Source of the DNA: Dyella thiooxydans
GTDB taxonomy: Bacteria > Pseudomonadota > Gammaproteobacteria > Xanthomonadales > Rhodanobacteraceae
Assembly: GCF_001641285.1 (NCBI RefSeq)
Contig: NZ_CP014841.1
Location: 868,001 to 932,000, forward strand
Direction: 5' to 3'
DNA: 64,000 nucleotides
Below are positions 1-7,068 of this stretch, one piece after another. Position numbers and translations under genes: made by a program. The notes beneath the pieces were generated by a model that worked only from the letters and a program-made list of their open reading frames with translations, ran no database searches and had not been told where the DNA came from. How positions within the stretch are numbered: position 1 is the first letter of the stretch; each line of letters starts with the position of its first letter.

Positions 1-1091
1 AAGTGTTGCTGGTCAGCACCCTGGGTTTGTGCTTCGGGGCGAGCCTGTTTGCTGCCTGGATGGGGTTTTCGGTGGCACTCGGCGCATTCCTCATGGGCGC
101 AGTGGTGGCCGAGGCGCGCAGTGCGGGCCAGGTGATGCACCTGATCGAGCCGCTACGCGACATGTTCGCAGCGCTGTTCTTCGTGGCGATCGGCCTGAAG
201 ATCGATCCGGTCATGCTGGCGCAATATGCGCTGCCGGCCCTGCTGATCGCCGCCGTGGTGATGGTGGGCAAGACAGTGGCCTGCAGCCTTGGCGTGTTCG
301 TGATTGGCCATGACCCACGTACCGCGGTGCGCACGGGGGTCAGCATGGCCCAGATCGGCGAATTTTCCTTCGTGATCGCGACGCTGGGCCTTTCGCTGGG
401 AGCGGTCAGCGACTTCATCTACCCGGTCGCGGTGGCCGTTTCGGTGATCTGCATGGCGCTGTCGCCGTACCTGGTCCGCTCGGCCGATGGGTTGGTCGAT
501 GGTCTGCGCCGCGTCGCGCCATCGTCCCTCAGCCTGCTGGCCACCAGCTACAGCGGTTGGCTCGAAAACCTGCGGCCGGTCGATGAGAACGCCGCGTTGG
601 CCGCGATGCTGCGACGCCTGCTCGTGCACATCGCGGTGAATGTGATGCTGGTGGTGACGCTGTTCGTGGTGGGTGCCTACATCAACGCCCACAACTGGGC
701 CTGGTTCTCGCAACTGGGTCTTTCGCGTGACGCCAGGCACACAGTGATCTGGGCGACTGCGCTGTTCCTGTCGCTGCCGCTGTTGATCGCGGTCTATCGC
801 AAGGCCGAGGCGCTCGGCATGCTGCTTGCCGAGCTGGGGATCCGGGAGCGTCACGCGGGTGCCTACACCCGTGCCATCCGCAGCGTGCTGGCCAGGCTGA
901 TTCCCCTGGCCACATTGTTCGCTCTGGCGGTTCTGGTGGGGGCGCTCGGCTCGACCATCCTGCCGCCCCGCGGTATCGCTCTGTCCCTGGCGGCTGCGGG
1001 GGTACTTCTGGCGGTGGTGATGTGGCGGGGGCTGGTCAAGGTGCATGCCAGGCTACAGGCGGCTCTGCGGGACACGATCGCCAAGCCGTGA
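1..1091 (+). CDS. Cation:proton antiporter (CPA2/Kef-type), C-terminal part
   Basis: This is the 3' part of a membrane antiporter cut by the window edge; the reading frame is open from base 3 and the real start lies upstream. The visible 362 residues are strongly hydrophobic, with about eight or more membrane segments. The first half matches the second half of a CPA2 Na+/H+ or K+/H+ exchanger domain (FLMGAVVAE, then FVAIGLKID and a GVSMAQIGEFSFV stretch, all typical of Kef-like proteins). The last third is another membrane region instead of the cytosolic TrkA-N domain seen in KefB/KefC, so regulation by NAD(H) or glutathione through that domain is not evident. The ion is not determined by the sequence. 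Family call confident, substrate unknown. Confidence 0.8.
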   Translation, partial: VLLVSTLGLCFGASLFAAWMGFSVALGAFLMGAVVAEARSAGQVMHLIEPLRDMFAALFFVAIGLKIDPVMLAQYALPALLIAAVVMVGKTVACSLGVFVIGHDPRTAVRTGVSMAQIGEFSFVIATLGLSLGAVSDFIYPVAVAVSVICMALSPYLVRSADGLVDGLRRVAPSSLSLLATSYSGWLENLRPVDENAALAAMLRRLLVHIAVNVMLVVTLFVVGAYINAHNWAWFSQLGLSRDARHTVIWATALFLSLPLLIAVYRKAEALGMLLAELGIRERHAGAYTRAIRSVLARLIPLATLFALAVLVGALGSTILPPRGIALSLAAAGVLLAVVMWRGLVKVHARLQAALRDTIAKP

Positions 1092-1164
1092 CCCCGGTCA
1101 CGTCCATCCGCTGGAGGGCGAAAGGGAACCTTTCCCGGGGGTAAGGGTCGCAGGCCCCGTGTCG

Positions 1165-1193
1165 TTGCCAAGCGCTGGCGGCGGCCGCACAAT
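1165..1193 (+). promoter_or_regulatory. Probable sigma-70 promoter of the FKBP gene
   Basis: A TTGCCA hexamer at 1165-1170 is followed, after exactly 17 bases, by CACAAT at 1188-1193. This matches the housekeeping consensus at 5 of 6 and 4 of 6 positions. It lies about 70 bases before the FKBP start codon and downstream of the antiporter stop. Predicted by eye only. Confidence 0.45.
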
Positions 1194-1261
1194 GAACGGC
1201 CAGCCTCCGGGTCGGAGGTTTGTCCGGCGCCGCCGGCATATTCCATATGAGGGAGTCTCGA

Positions 1262-2029
1262 ATGAAGCATTTTCTGCGTCCCACGCTCACGGCGGCCGCT
1301 CTGGCCGTGGCGCTGGGCATGACCGCCGGCGCCCATGCGCAGGCAGCCAAGTCCTCCGCGGCCGGCAAGGTCGACAAGACCAAGGCCAGCTACGTGGTGG
1401 GTTGGGACCTGGCCAGCTCGCTCCCGCCGCTGGTGCGTGACGAAGTCGACCCGGCCACGGTGGCGCGCGCCGTGCAGTCCGCGCTGTCCGGCCAGAAGCC
1501 GACGATGAGCGAGGAGGAGTACAAGCAGGTCAAGCAGGCGTTCATCGCCAACCTGCAGGCCAAGGCAAAGGCCGAATACGAGAAGGTGGCCGCGCAGAAC
1601 GAGTCCGAGGGCAAGGCGTTCCTGGCCAAGAACAAGACCAAGCCGGGCGTCAAGACCACCGCCTCCGGTCTGCAGTACGAGGTGATTTCCGCCGGCAGCG
1701 GCCCGCGCCCCGGCCCGAACGACACGGTGCAGATCGCCTACACCGGCACGTTCATCAATGGCGAGAAGTTCGATGCTTCGGCGGATCATCCGGAGCCGAA
1801 GGGTGGTACCTCCGTGCCGATTCCGCTGGCTGGCGTGATCCCGGGGTTCCGCGAAGGCCTGATGCTCATGCAGACCGGCGCCCACTACAAGCTGTTCATC
1901 CCGTCGAGCCTGGCCTACGGCGCGCAGCCGGGTAACGGCTTCCCGCCGAACGAGACGCTGATCTTCGACGTCACGCTCGAGAAGACCGGTCCGACCCCGG
2001 CAGGTCAGGCCCAGGGCCCGGGTAACTGA
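1262..2029 (+). CDS. Exported FKBP-type peptidyl-prolyl cis-trans isomerase (FkpA/Mip-like)
   Basis: A 255-residue folding factor that isomerises proline peptide bonds in the periplasm or at the outer membrane. The start at 1262 gives a clear signal peptide (residues 1-26, basic MKHFLR then a hydrophobic core, AHA cleavage motif). Residues about 30-125 are the helical dimerisation domain of FkpA/Mip proteins. From about residue 130 comes the FKBP fold, with YTGTFINGEKFDAS, the GVIPGFREGL turn and the PSSLAYG segment, all conserved in active members. There is no lipobox, so it is probably soluble. An upstream in-frame start at 1220 would bury the signal peptide. A hairpin terminator follows the stop, so it is probably monocistronic. 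It fits the envelope-stress theme of the neighbourhood. Confidence 0.92.
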   Translation: MKHFLRPTLTAAALAVALGMTAGAHAQAAKSSAAGKVDKTKASYVVGWDLASSLPPLVRDEVDPATVARAVQSALSGQKPTMSEEEYKQVKQAFIANLQAKAKAEYEKVAAQNESEGKAFLAKNKTKPGVKTTASGLQYEVISAGSGPRPGPNDTVQIAYTGTFINGEKFDASADHPEPKGGTSVPIPLAGVIPGFREGLMLMQTGAHYKLFIPSSLAYGAQPGNGFPPNETLIFDVTLEKTGPTPAGQAQGPGN

Positions 2030-2059
2030 TCCAGGTTTTTTTCCAGGGCTGAACCGGAA

Positions 2060-2090
2060 GAGGGCGCGAAGCGATTCGCGCCCTCTCTCG
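2060..2090 (+). terminator. Rho-independent-type terminator after FKBP gene
   Basis: An 11-bp perfect inverted repeat (arms 2060-2070 and 2075-2085) with a GCGA tetraloop lies 30 bases after the FKBP stop. It is followed by a T-rich but interrupted tail (TCTCGTTT), so termination is likely but perhaps not strong. Confidence 0.7.
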
Positions 2091-2115
2091 TTTGCGGCTG
2101 CGGCTGCTGGCCGGC

Positions 2116-2124
2116 TGCTACAAT
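2116..2124 (+). promoter_or_regulatory. Extended -10 promoter element of ugd
   Basis: TGC followed by TACAAT forms an extended -10 motif 30 bases before the UDP-glucose dehydrogenase start and just downstream of the preceding terminator. No well-spaced -35 hexamer is visible, which extended -10 promoters tolerate. Prediction by eye. Confidence 0.4.
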
Positions 2125-2154
2125 TGGAATTTATCTTCAGGGACGCACGAGGCG

Positions 2155-3495
2155 ATGAAAGTCACCATCTTCGGCACGGGTTACGTAGGTCTGGTCACGG
2201 GCGCGTGCCTCGCGGAAATGGGCAACCACGTGCTGTGCGTGGACGTCGATGAAGCGAAGGTGGCGCGCCTGAAGAACGGTGAAATTCCGATCTTCGAGCC
2301 CGGACTGGAGCCGATGGTGCTCCGCAATCATGAGGAAGGTCAGCTCGACTTCACGACGGATCCCGCGCCGGCGATCAGGCATGGCGAAGTGATCTTCATC
2401 GCGGTGGGTACGCCTCCCGACGAAGACGGCAGTGCCGACCTTCAGTACGTGCTGGCAGTGGCTCGCACGATTGGCCGTCAGCTCGAGCGCTATGCGGTGA
2501 TCGTCAACAAGTCGACCGTGCCGGTGGGGACCGCAGACCGCGTGCGCGCCGCGGTCGCCGAAGAGCTCGCCATGCGCGGCGTGCAGGTGCCGTTCGACGT
2601 GGTCTCCAACCCCGAGTTCCTCAAGGAGGGAGACGCTGTCGAGGACTGCCTCCGGCCGGATCGCATCGTGCTCGGCAGCGACAGCGAAAAGGCGGTCGCG
2701 GTGATGCGCAAGCTCTACGCGCCGTTCAATCGCAACCACGACCGCACAGTGCTGATGGACGTCCGCTCCGCCGAGCTGACCAAGTACGCAGCCAACGCCA
2801 TGCTGGCGACCAAGATCAGCTTCATGAACGAGATCGCCAATATCGCCGAGCGGGTGGGAGCGGACGTGGAGTTGGTGCGACAGGGTATCGGGTCGGATCC
2901 GCGCATCGGCTATCACTTCATCTACCCGGGGGCAGGCTACGGCGGTTCCTGTTTTCCCAAGGATGTCCAGGCACTGGAGCGCACCGCCCGGGCCCACGGC
3001 TACGAGGCCCGGCTGCTGGGGGCGGTGGAGCAGGTCAACCGAACCCAGAAGGGAAAGCTGTTCGAGCTGATCCACCGTCATTTCGATGGCCAGTTGGCTG
3101 GCAAGACCGTGGCGCTGTGGGGTCTCGCGTTCAAGCCGAATACCGATGACATGCGCGAGGCATCCAGTCGGCGCCTCATGGAGATGCTCTGGGACGCGGG
3201 CGCCCGGGTGCGCGCCTTCGATCCGGAGGCGGCGGACGAAACCCGGCGCATTTACGGCGATCGCGACGACCTGGTGCTGTGCGAGCACCCATACGAGGCG
3301 CTCGAGGGAGCCGACGCGCTGGCGATCGTCACCGAGTGGAAAGCCTTCCGCAGTCCCGATTTCGAGCGTATCAAGGCGGCGCTGGGCACCCCGGTCATCT
3401 TTGATGGACGCAATCTCTACACCCCGGCAGCGGTAGAGGAAGCGGGACTGGCCTATTACGGCATTGGCCGCGGCCGCAGCTTGAGCAGGGGCTGA
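2155..3495 (+). CDS. ugd: UDP-glucose 6-dehydrogenase
   Basis: A 446-residue cytosolic enzyme that oxidises UDP-glucose to UDP-glucuronate with two NAD+, supplying acid sugar for exopolysaccharide or LPS. The start at 2155 puts the Rossmann motif ([13 protein letters not shown]) at the extreme N-terminus as in the family. Residues about 1-185 form the NAD domain, the middle contains the conserved STVPVGT and [10 protein letters not shown] motifs, and the catalytic cysteine sits in GGSCFPKD at residue 266. The C-terminal UDP-binding domain starts with [14 protein letters not shown]. The length is standard. No glycan cluster adjoins it; slyX follows 5 bases later and is probably co-transcribed. 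GDP-mannose dehydrogenase is a relative, but the motifs favour the UDP-glucose enzyme. Confidence 0.93.
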   Translation: MKVTIFGTGYVGLVTGACLAEMGNHVLCVDVDEAKVARLKNGEIPIFEPGLEPMVLRNHEEGQLDFTTDPAPAIRHGEVIFIAVGTPPDEDGSADLQYVLAVARTIGRQLERYAVIVNKSTVPVGTADRVRAAVAEELAMRGVQVPFDVVSNPEFLKEGDAVEDCLRPDRIVLGSDSEKAVAVMRKLYAPFNRNHDRTVLMDVRSAELTKYAANAMLATKISFMNEIANIAERVGADVELVRQGIGSDPRIGYHFIYPGAGYGGSCFPKDVQALERTARAHGYEARLLGAVEQVNRTQKGKLFELIHRHFDGQLAGKTVALWGLAFKPNTDDMREASSRRLMEMLWDAGARVRAFDPEAADETRRIYGDRDDLVLCEHPYEALEGADALAIVTEWKAFRSPDFERIKAALGTPVIFDGRNLYTPAAVEEAGLAYYGIGRGRSLSRG

Positions 3496-3500
3496 TCCGC

Positions 3501-3725
3501 ATGGCCTCGGACCGTCCCGATCTCGAGCAGCGGCTGACCGAACTGGAGGTCAGGCTGACCTTCATCGACGACACGGTGCATGCGCTGGGGACCGCCGATG
3601 CCGAACAGGCGTTGCGGATTGCCGCACTCGAGCGCATCGTGCGCGACCTGCGGACCGAATTGGCTTCGGTGCGGGTCGGGGCTGGCAGTGACGCTCAAGA
3701 CGAGCCGCCGCCGCCGCACTACTGA
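3501..3725 (+). CDS. slyX: SlyX family protein
   Basis: A 74-residue acidic, coiled-coil protein. The heptad-rich body (LEQRLTELEVRLTFID, then HALGTADAEQ) and the proline-rich PPPPHY end are typical of SlyX, a small conserved proteobacterial protein whose molecular role is not established. It begins 5 bases after the ugd stop and is probably translated from the same message. The gene name comes from work in enteric bacteria, where it lies near an FKBP gene (slyD); here too an exported FKBP gene is two genes upstream. Confidence 0.88.
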   Translation: MASDRPDLEQRLTELEVRLTFIDDTVHALGTADAEQALRIAALERIVRDLRTELASVRVGAGSDAQDEPPPPHY

Positions 3726-3749
3726 ATCATCACGGAGACGAATCGAAGC

Positions 3750-4298
3750 ATGGGCGACTCCTTGCGCGACCAGTTGCTGAAGAGTGGCATCGTCAAACAG
3801 GTCAGGGACGAGCGTCGAGCCGCGCCGCCCGGGGCCCGGCCCAAGCCGGCCAAAACCGGTAGGCGCGATGGTGGGCGTCGTGCCGACGGTAGCGAGATCG
3901 ATCTCGCCAAGGCATACGCCATCCGGGCGCAAACCGAAGCCGCCGAGCGGCGCAAGGTGGAACAGGAGGCAGCCGAGCGGGCGCGCGTCAAGCGTGAGCG
4001 CCGTACCCAGGTCCAGAAGCTCCTCGAGGGGCAGGCGCTGAACAAGCCGGAGGCCGATCAGGCCCGTCACTTCGAGTACGGCGGCAAGATCCGTCGCGTC
4101 TACGTGGACGCCGGCCAGTTGCTGGCACTGAATGCGGGCGAGCTGGGGGTGATCCAGTTTGCCGGACGCTACATCCTGGTCAGCCGTGCCGTGGCCGATC
4201 AGGTGAAGATGGTTGACCCGGAAGCCTTGGCACTGGTCGTCGACCCGGATGCACCGGATTCGTCCAACGACGGCGTCCCAGACGACCTGGTCTGGTAA
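3750..4298 (+). CDS. DUF2058 family protein (YaiL-like)
   Basis: A 182-residue basic protein of the DUF2058 family, described as nucleoprotein/polynucleotide-associated. The N-terminus MGDSLRDQLLKSGIV is the family hallmark, followed by a lysine/arginine-rich linker, an alpha-helical charged stretch (about residues 50-95) and a compact C-terminal domain (about 105-165, with HFEYGGKIRRVYVD). The charged, basic composition suggests nucleic-acid contact, but the function is not known. It starts 24 bases after slyX and probably ends the ugd-slyX transcript, since a GC-rich inverted repeat follows and the next gene is convergent. Confidence 0.85.
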   Translation: MGDSLRDQLLKSGIVKQVRDERRAAPPGARPKPAKTGRRDGGRRADGSEIDLAKAYAIRAQTEAAERRKVEQEAAERARVKRERRTQVQKLLEGQALNKPEADQARHFEYGGKIRRVYVDAGQLLALNAGELGVIQFAGRYILVSRAVADQVKMVDPEALALVVDPDAPDSSNDGVPDDLVW

Positions 4299-4301
4299 CG
4301 C

Positions 4302-4331
4302 CGGGCACCGGCGGCAGCGCGTCGGTGCCCG
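4302..4331. terminator. Inverted repeat between convergent genes
   Basis: Arms of 9 bp (4302-4310 and 4323-4331) with a 12-base loop sit between the stop of the DUF2058 gene and the stop of the opposing beta-oxidation gene. There is no T-run on either side, so a terminator role rests on position and stem strength only. Confidence 0.35.
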
Positions 4332-4341
4332 TTCGAAGGGC

Positions 4342-6417
4342 TCAGCCCGCGTCGAGCCTGGGTGACTCGCGCAGCTCAGGCAGGTCCCAGCCGGCCTTGG
4401 GCGTGAAGCGGATGCCGTGGACCCTGGCCAGCTTTTCCAGTCGCCCCTTGAGCGCCTCGACCCCCTCGCTGCGTGCGTAGGCGATCGGGCCGCCGCGGAA
4501 CGGCGCGAAACCCGTACCGAAGATGACGCCCGCATCGAGCAGATCCGCGTCGTCGACCACGTTCTCGGCGAGACAGGCGACCGCTTCGTTCACCATGGGC
4601 AGGATCATGCGATCCTGCAAATCGGCGGCCGGAGTGTAGTCCGGATCGACTTCGGGCTTCTTCGGTTTGCCGTCTTCCCAGAGGTAAAGGCCGGCCCCAT
4701 CTTTCTTGCCGCGCTTCCCGGCTTCGAGGCGATCCTCGATCCCCGGAGGCAGCTCGAGACCAAGGAACGGGGCAAGCTCCTTGCCTACCGAGGCGCACAC
4801 ATCCAGACCGACCGTGTCGGCCAGCTCGATCGGGCCCATCGGCATGCCGAATTTCTTCGCCTCGCGGTCAAGTACCGGACCCGGCACGCCCTCGCTGTAA
4901 AGACGCAACGACTCGAGCAGGTAGGGCATGAGAATGCGGTTGACCAGGAAGCCTGGCGTACCTTTCACTGCGACCGGCAGCTTGCCAAGGGCCTTGCAGA
5001 AGGCCAGTGCGCGTTTCTCCACGGCGTCGTCGAGCCCCTTGTGTCGCACCACTTCGACCAGCGGCATCTGTGCCACCGGGTTGAAGAAATGCAGACCCAG
5101 GAAGCGCTGGGGGTGCGCCAGCGAGGTGCTCAGCTCGTCCAGGGGGATGCTCGAGGTGTTGCTTGCCAGGATTTCACTGGCCTGGAACTGCGGCTCGATC
5201 ACCGCATAAAGTGCCCGTTTGGCCTCCGCGTTTTCGAAGATCGCTTCGATCGCCAGATCGGCTTCGGCTACGCCTTTGCCCTCGACATCTGCGCGCAGGC
5301 GGCGCGCGGCAGACTCGATCTTTTCCTGCGTCTTGAGCTTCTTCTCATACAGCTTGCGCGCCCGCTCCAGTGCAGGTTGCACGTATTTCATCTCGCGGTC
5401 CTGCAGGGTCACCTGGAAGCCCTTCAGCGCGCACCAGGCGGCGATGTCGCCGCCCATCACGCCCGCGCCCACCACGTGGACATGCGCGATGTCATGCTCG
5501 ATGCCGGCCCCCTGATGCTTGAGGCGTTCCTGCAGAAAGAAGATGCGGATCAGGTTGTGCGCCGTTGGTGTATCGGCCAGCTTCGCCACCGAGCGCGCCT
5601 CGAGCTTCAGCCGTTGCTGGATCGAGCCGTTGCCACGACGCCAGATCTCGATGAGGGCGAACGGCGCCGGGTAGTGCTCGCGGCGCACCTTGGCGGCGGT
5701 CTGCTTGACCACCATCGGAGCCAACGCCTGGCGTACCGGCCACAGGTTGGTCGCCCAGGCCTTCACGCGTCGCGAAAGCGGACGCTGCTGCGGGCGTCGG
5801 AGCAGGGTGCGTGCCTCGGCCAGGAGTTCGTTCGCCGGTGCGATCCGGTCGACCACTCCGAGCGCCAGCGCGCGCCTGGCGGACAGCGGCTTGCCGGTGA
5901 GCATGACCGGCAGGGCGTCGGTGGCGCCAATCAGGCGGGGCAGTCTTGCCGAGCCGCCCCAGCCGGGATGGATCCCCAGCATCACCTCGGGCAGGCCGAT
6001 CCGCGTCGAGTCGTCATCGGCGGCGATACGCTGGCGACACGCCAGCACCAGCTCCGTGCCGCCCCCCATGCAGGCTCCATGGATGGCGGCGACCGTCGGG
6101 CAGGGCAGGCGCGCAAGCTGCTCGAATACGCGCTGTCCGTGCTCGATGTTTTCCCGCACCGTGCCCTGTGCGGCGTAGTTCACGAATTCCCGGATGTCCG
6201 CGCCTACGGCGAACCCGGAGGCTTTTGCCGAGTGGATGATCACGCCGGCCGGCTTCTCGATGGCCAGGCGCTCGACGATCTGTTCCAGTTCGTCAAGCAC
6301 CGCCCGCGAGATGGCGTTGGCGCTGCTGCCAGCCCTGTCCAGCGAAAGCGTGACGACGCCGTTGTCGTCCAAGCTGGTTTTCCAGTGGATGAATCGCAAT
6401 CCTTCGAACATGGGCAT
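4342..6417 (-). CDS. Bifunctional enoyl-CoA hydratase/3-hydroxyacyl-CoA dehydrogenase (FadB/FadJ-like)
   Basis: A 691-residue fusion enzyme for the middle steps of fatty-acid beta-oxidation: hydration of enoyl-CoA and NAD+ oxidation of 3-hydroxyacyl-CoA. Residues about 1-200 are a crotonase domain (GADIREF and the ACMGGGTELVLACR helix that forms the oxyanion site). From about residue 310 comes the dehydrogenase Rossmann motif (VVGAGVMGGDIAAW), then SNTSSIPLDEL and the catalytic-histidine motif LHFFNPVAQMPLVEVV. A tandem C-terminal domain follows. The length is close to FadJ (about 714) and FadB (about 729). The start at 6417 is chosen because the conserved domain begins a few residues on; MFEG at 6411 is an alternative. 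No thiolase gene (fadA) is adjacent, so its partner is elsewhere. Confidence 0.9.
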   Translation of the reverse strand: MPMFEGLRFIHWKTSLDDNGVVTLSLDRAGSSANAISRAVLDELEQIVERLAIEKPAGVIIHSAKASGFAVGADIREFVNYAAQGTVRENIEHGQRVFEQLARLPCPTVAAIHGACMGGGTELVLACRQRIAADDDSTRIGLPEVMLGIHPGWGGSARLPRLIGATDALPVMLTGKPLSARRALALGVVDRIAPANELLAEARTLLRRPQQRPLSRRVKAWATNLWPVRQALAPMVVKQTAAKVRREHYPAPFALIEIWRRGNGSIQQRLKLEARSVAKLADTPTAHNLIRIFFLQERLKHQGAGIEHDIAHVHVVGAGVMGGDIAAWCALKGFQVTLQDREMKYVQPALERARKLYEKKLKTQEKIESAARRLRADVEGKGVAEADLAIEAIFENAEAKRALYAVIEPQFQASEILASNTSSIPLDELSTSLAHPQRFLGLHFFNPVAQMPLVEVVRHKGLDDAVEKRALAFCKALGKLPVAVKGTPGFLVNRILMPYLLESLRLYSEGVPGPVLDREAKKFGMPMGPIELADTVGLDVCASVGKELAPFLGLELPPGIEDRLEAGKRGKKDGAGLYLWEDGKPKKPEVDPDYTPAADLQDRMILPMVNEAVACLAENVVDDADLLDAGVIFGTGFAPFRGGPIAYARSEGVEALKGRLEKLARVHGIRFTPKAGWDLPELRESPRLDAG

Positions 6418-6572
6418 GAGGTGCCGAGGGAGGGGAGCCAAACCATACCCTCCCGGACGGTCGATTGCGAGGTTGCCGCAGCCGTTCCGGGAAGCGCCGG
6501 CAGCGCGCCGTGCCAACCGCGTCACGTCAGCTATTGCCAATTGCCCGGCAGTGCGCAAACGTACCGCGCTGT

Positions 6573-7067
6573 ATGCAGACCATGATGGCCTCCAGTCCGC
6601 CCAAGGCGGGTATCGAGCTCTTCGAGCGCATCCTCTCGGCACCGGGAGGACTGATAGCGCTCGAGGGTGGTGACATGGCGACCCTGTTGCAGGACTTCCG
6701 GGCGATTGCCCGGCATACCGGGCAGGCGGTCTACCTGTGGCAGCCGGACGTCGGCTTGGGCAGCCTGCGGGAGGCGCACTCGAAGGTGCCGGGGTGCCAG
6801 CGGCTCGGCAATGCGCTGCGCTACATGCAGCAGAGCATGCATTTCGGCGTGTACCTGATATCGGGCATCGAACTCCCCCTCTCCGCGATGGATGCGACCT
6901 TGCTGCGCCAGCTGGCACGGGCCCCCAGCGGGCACCTGAGGCGGGTGGTGCTGCTCGATCCGCCCGCGGCGCTGGTCGAGCACCTTGGCGAGGCGATCGT
7001 GCGGATCGGGGGCGAGGCCGACCAGCCTGTTCGCCCGCGGCTGCGCGACGGTCGTTGGGTGGTCTGA
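6573..7067 (+). CDS. Uncharacterised 164-residue protein coupled to a c-di-GMP gene
   Basis: I do not recognise a named family. The 164-residue soluble protein has no signal peptide or membrane segment. It alternates hydrophobic strands and helices: GLIALEGG, a helix, AVYLWQPDVG, a helix, FGVYLISGIE, then RRVVLLDPP and AIVRIGG. That spacing resembles a RecA-like or AAA-type alpha/beta fold without a P-loop, such as the N-terminal domain of Ycf46-type ATPases; this is inference from pattern only. The stop codon is followed two bases later by the TTG start of the GGDEF/EAL gene, which points to translational coupling and a shared task in c-di-GMP signalling. It diverges from the beta-oxidation gene across 155 bases. 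The start could also be the ATG at 6582. Confidence 0.65.
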   Translation: MQTMMASSPPKAGIELFERILSAPGGLIALEGGDMATLLQDFRAIARHTGQAVYLWQPDVGLGSLREAHSKVPGCQRLGNALRYMQQSMHFGVYLISGIELPLSAMDATLLRQLARAPSGHLRRVVLLDPPAALVEHLGEAIVRIGGEADQPVRPRLRDGRWVV

Positions 7068-7068
7068 T

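Noticed and set aside
4417-6585. Long plus-strand frame opposite the beta-oxidation gene
   Set aside because: Shadow of a gene with intact hydratase and dehydrogenase motifs; no ribosome site and no recognisable domain.
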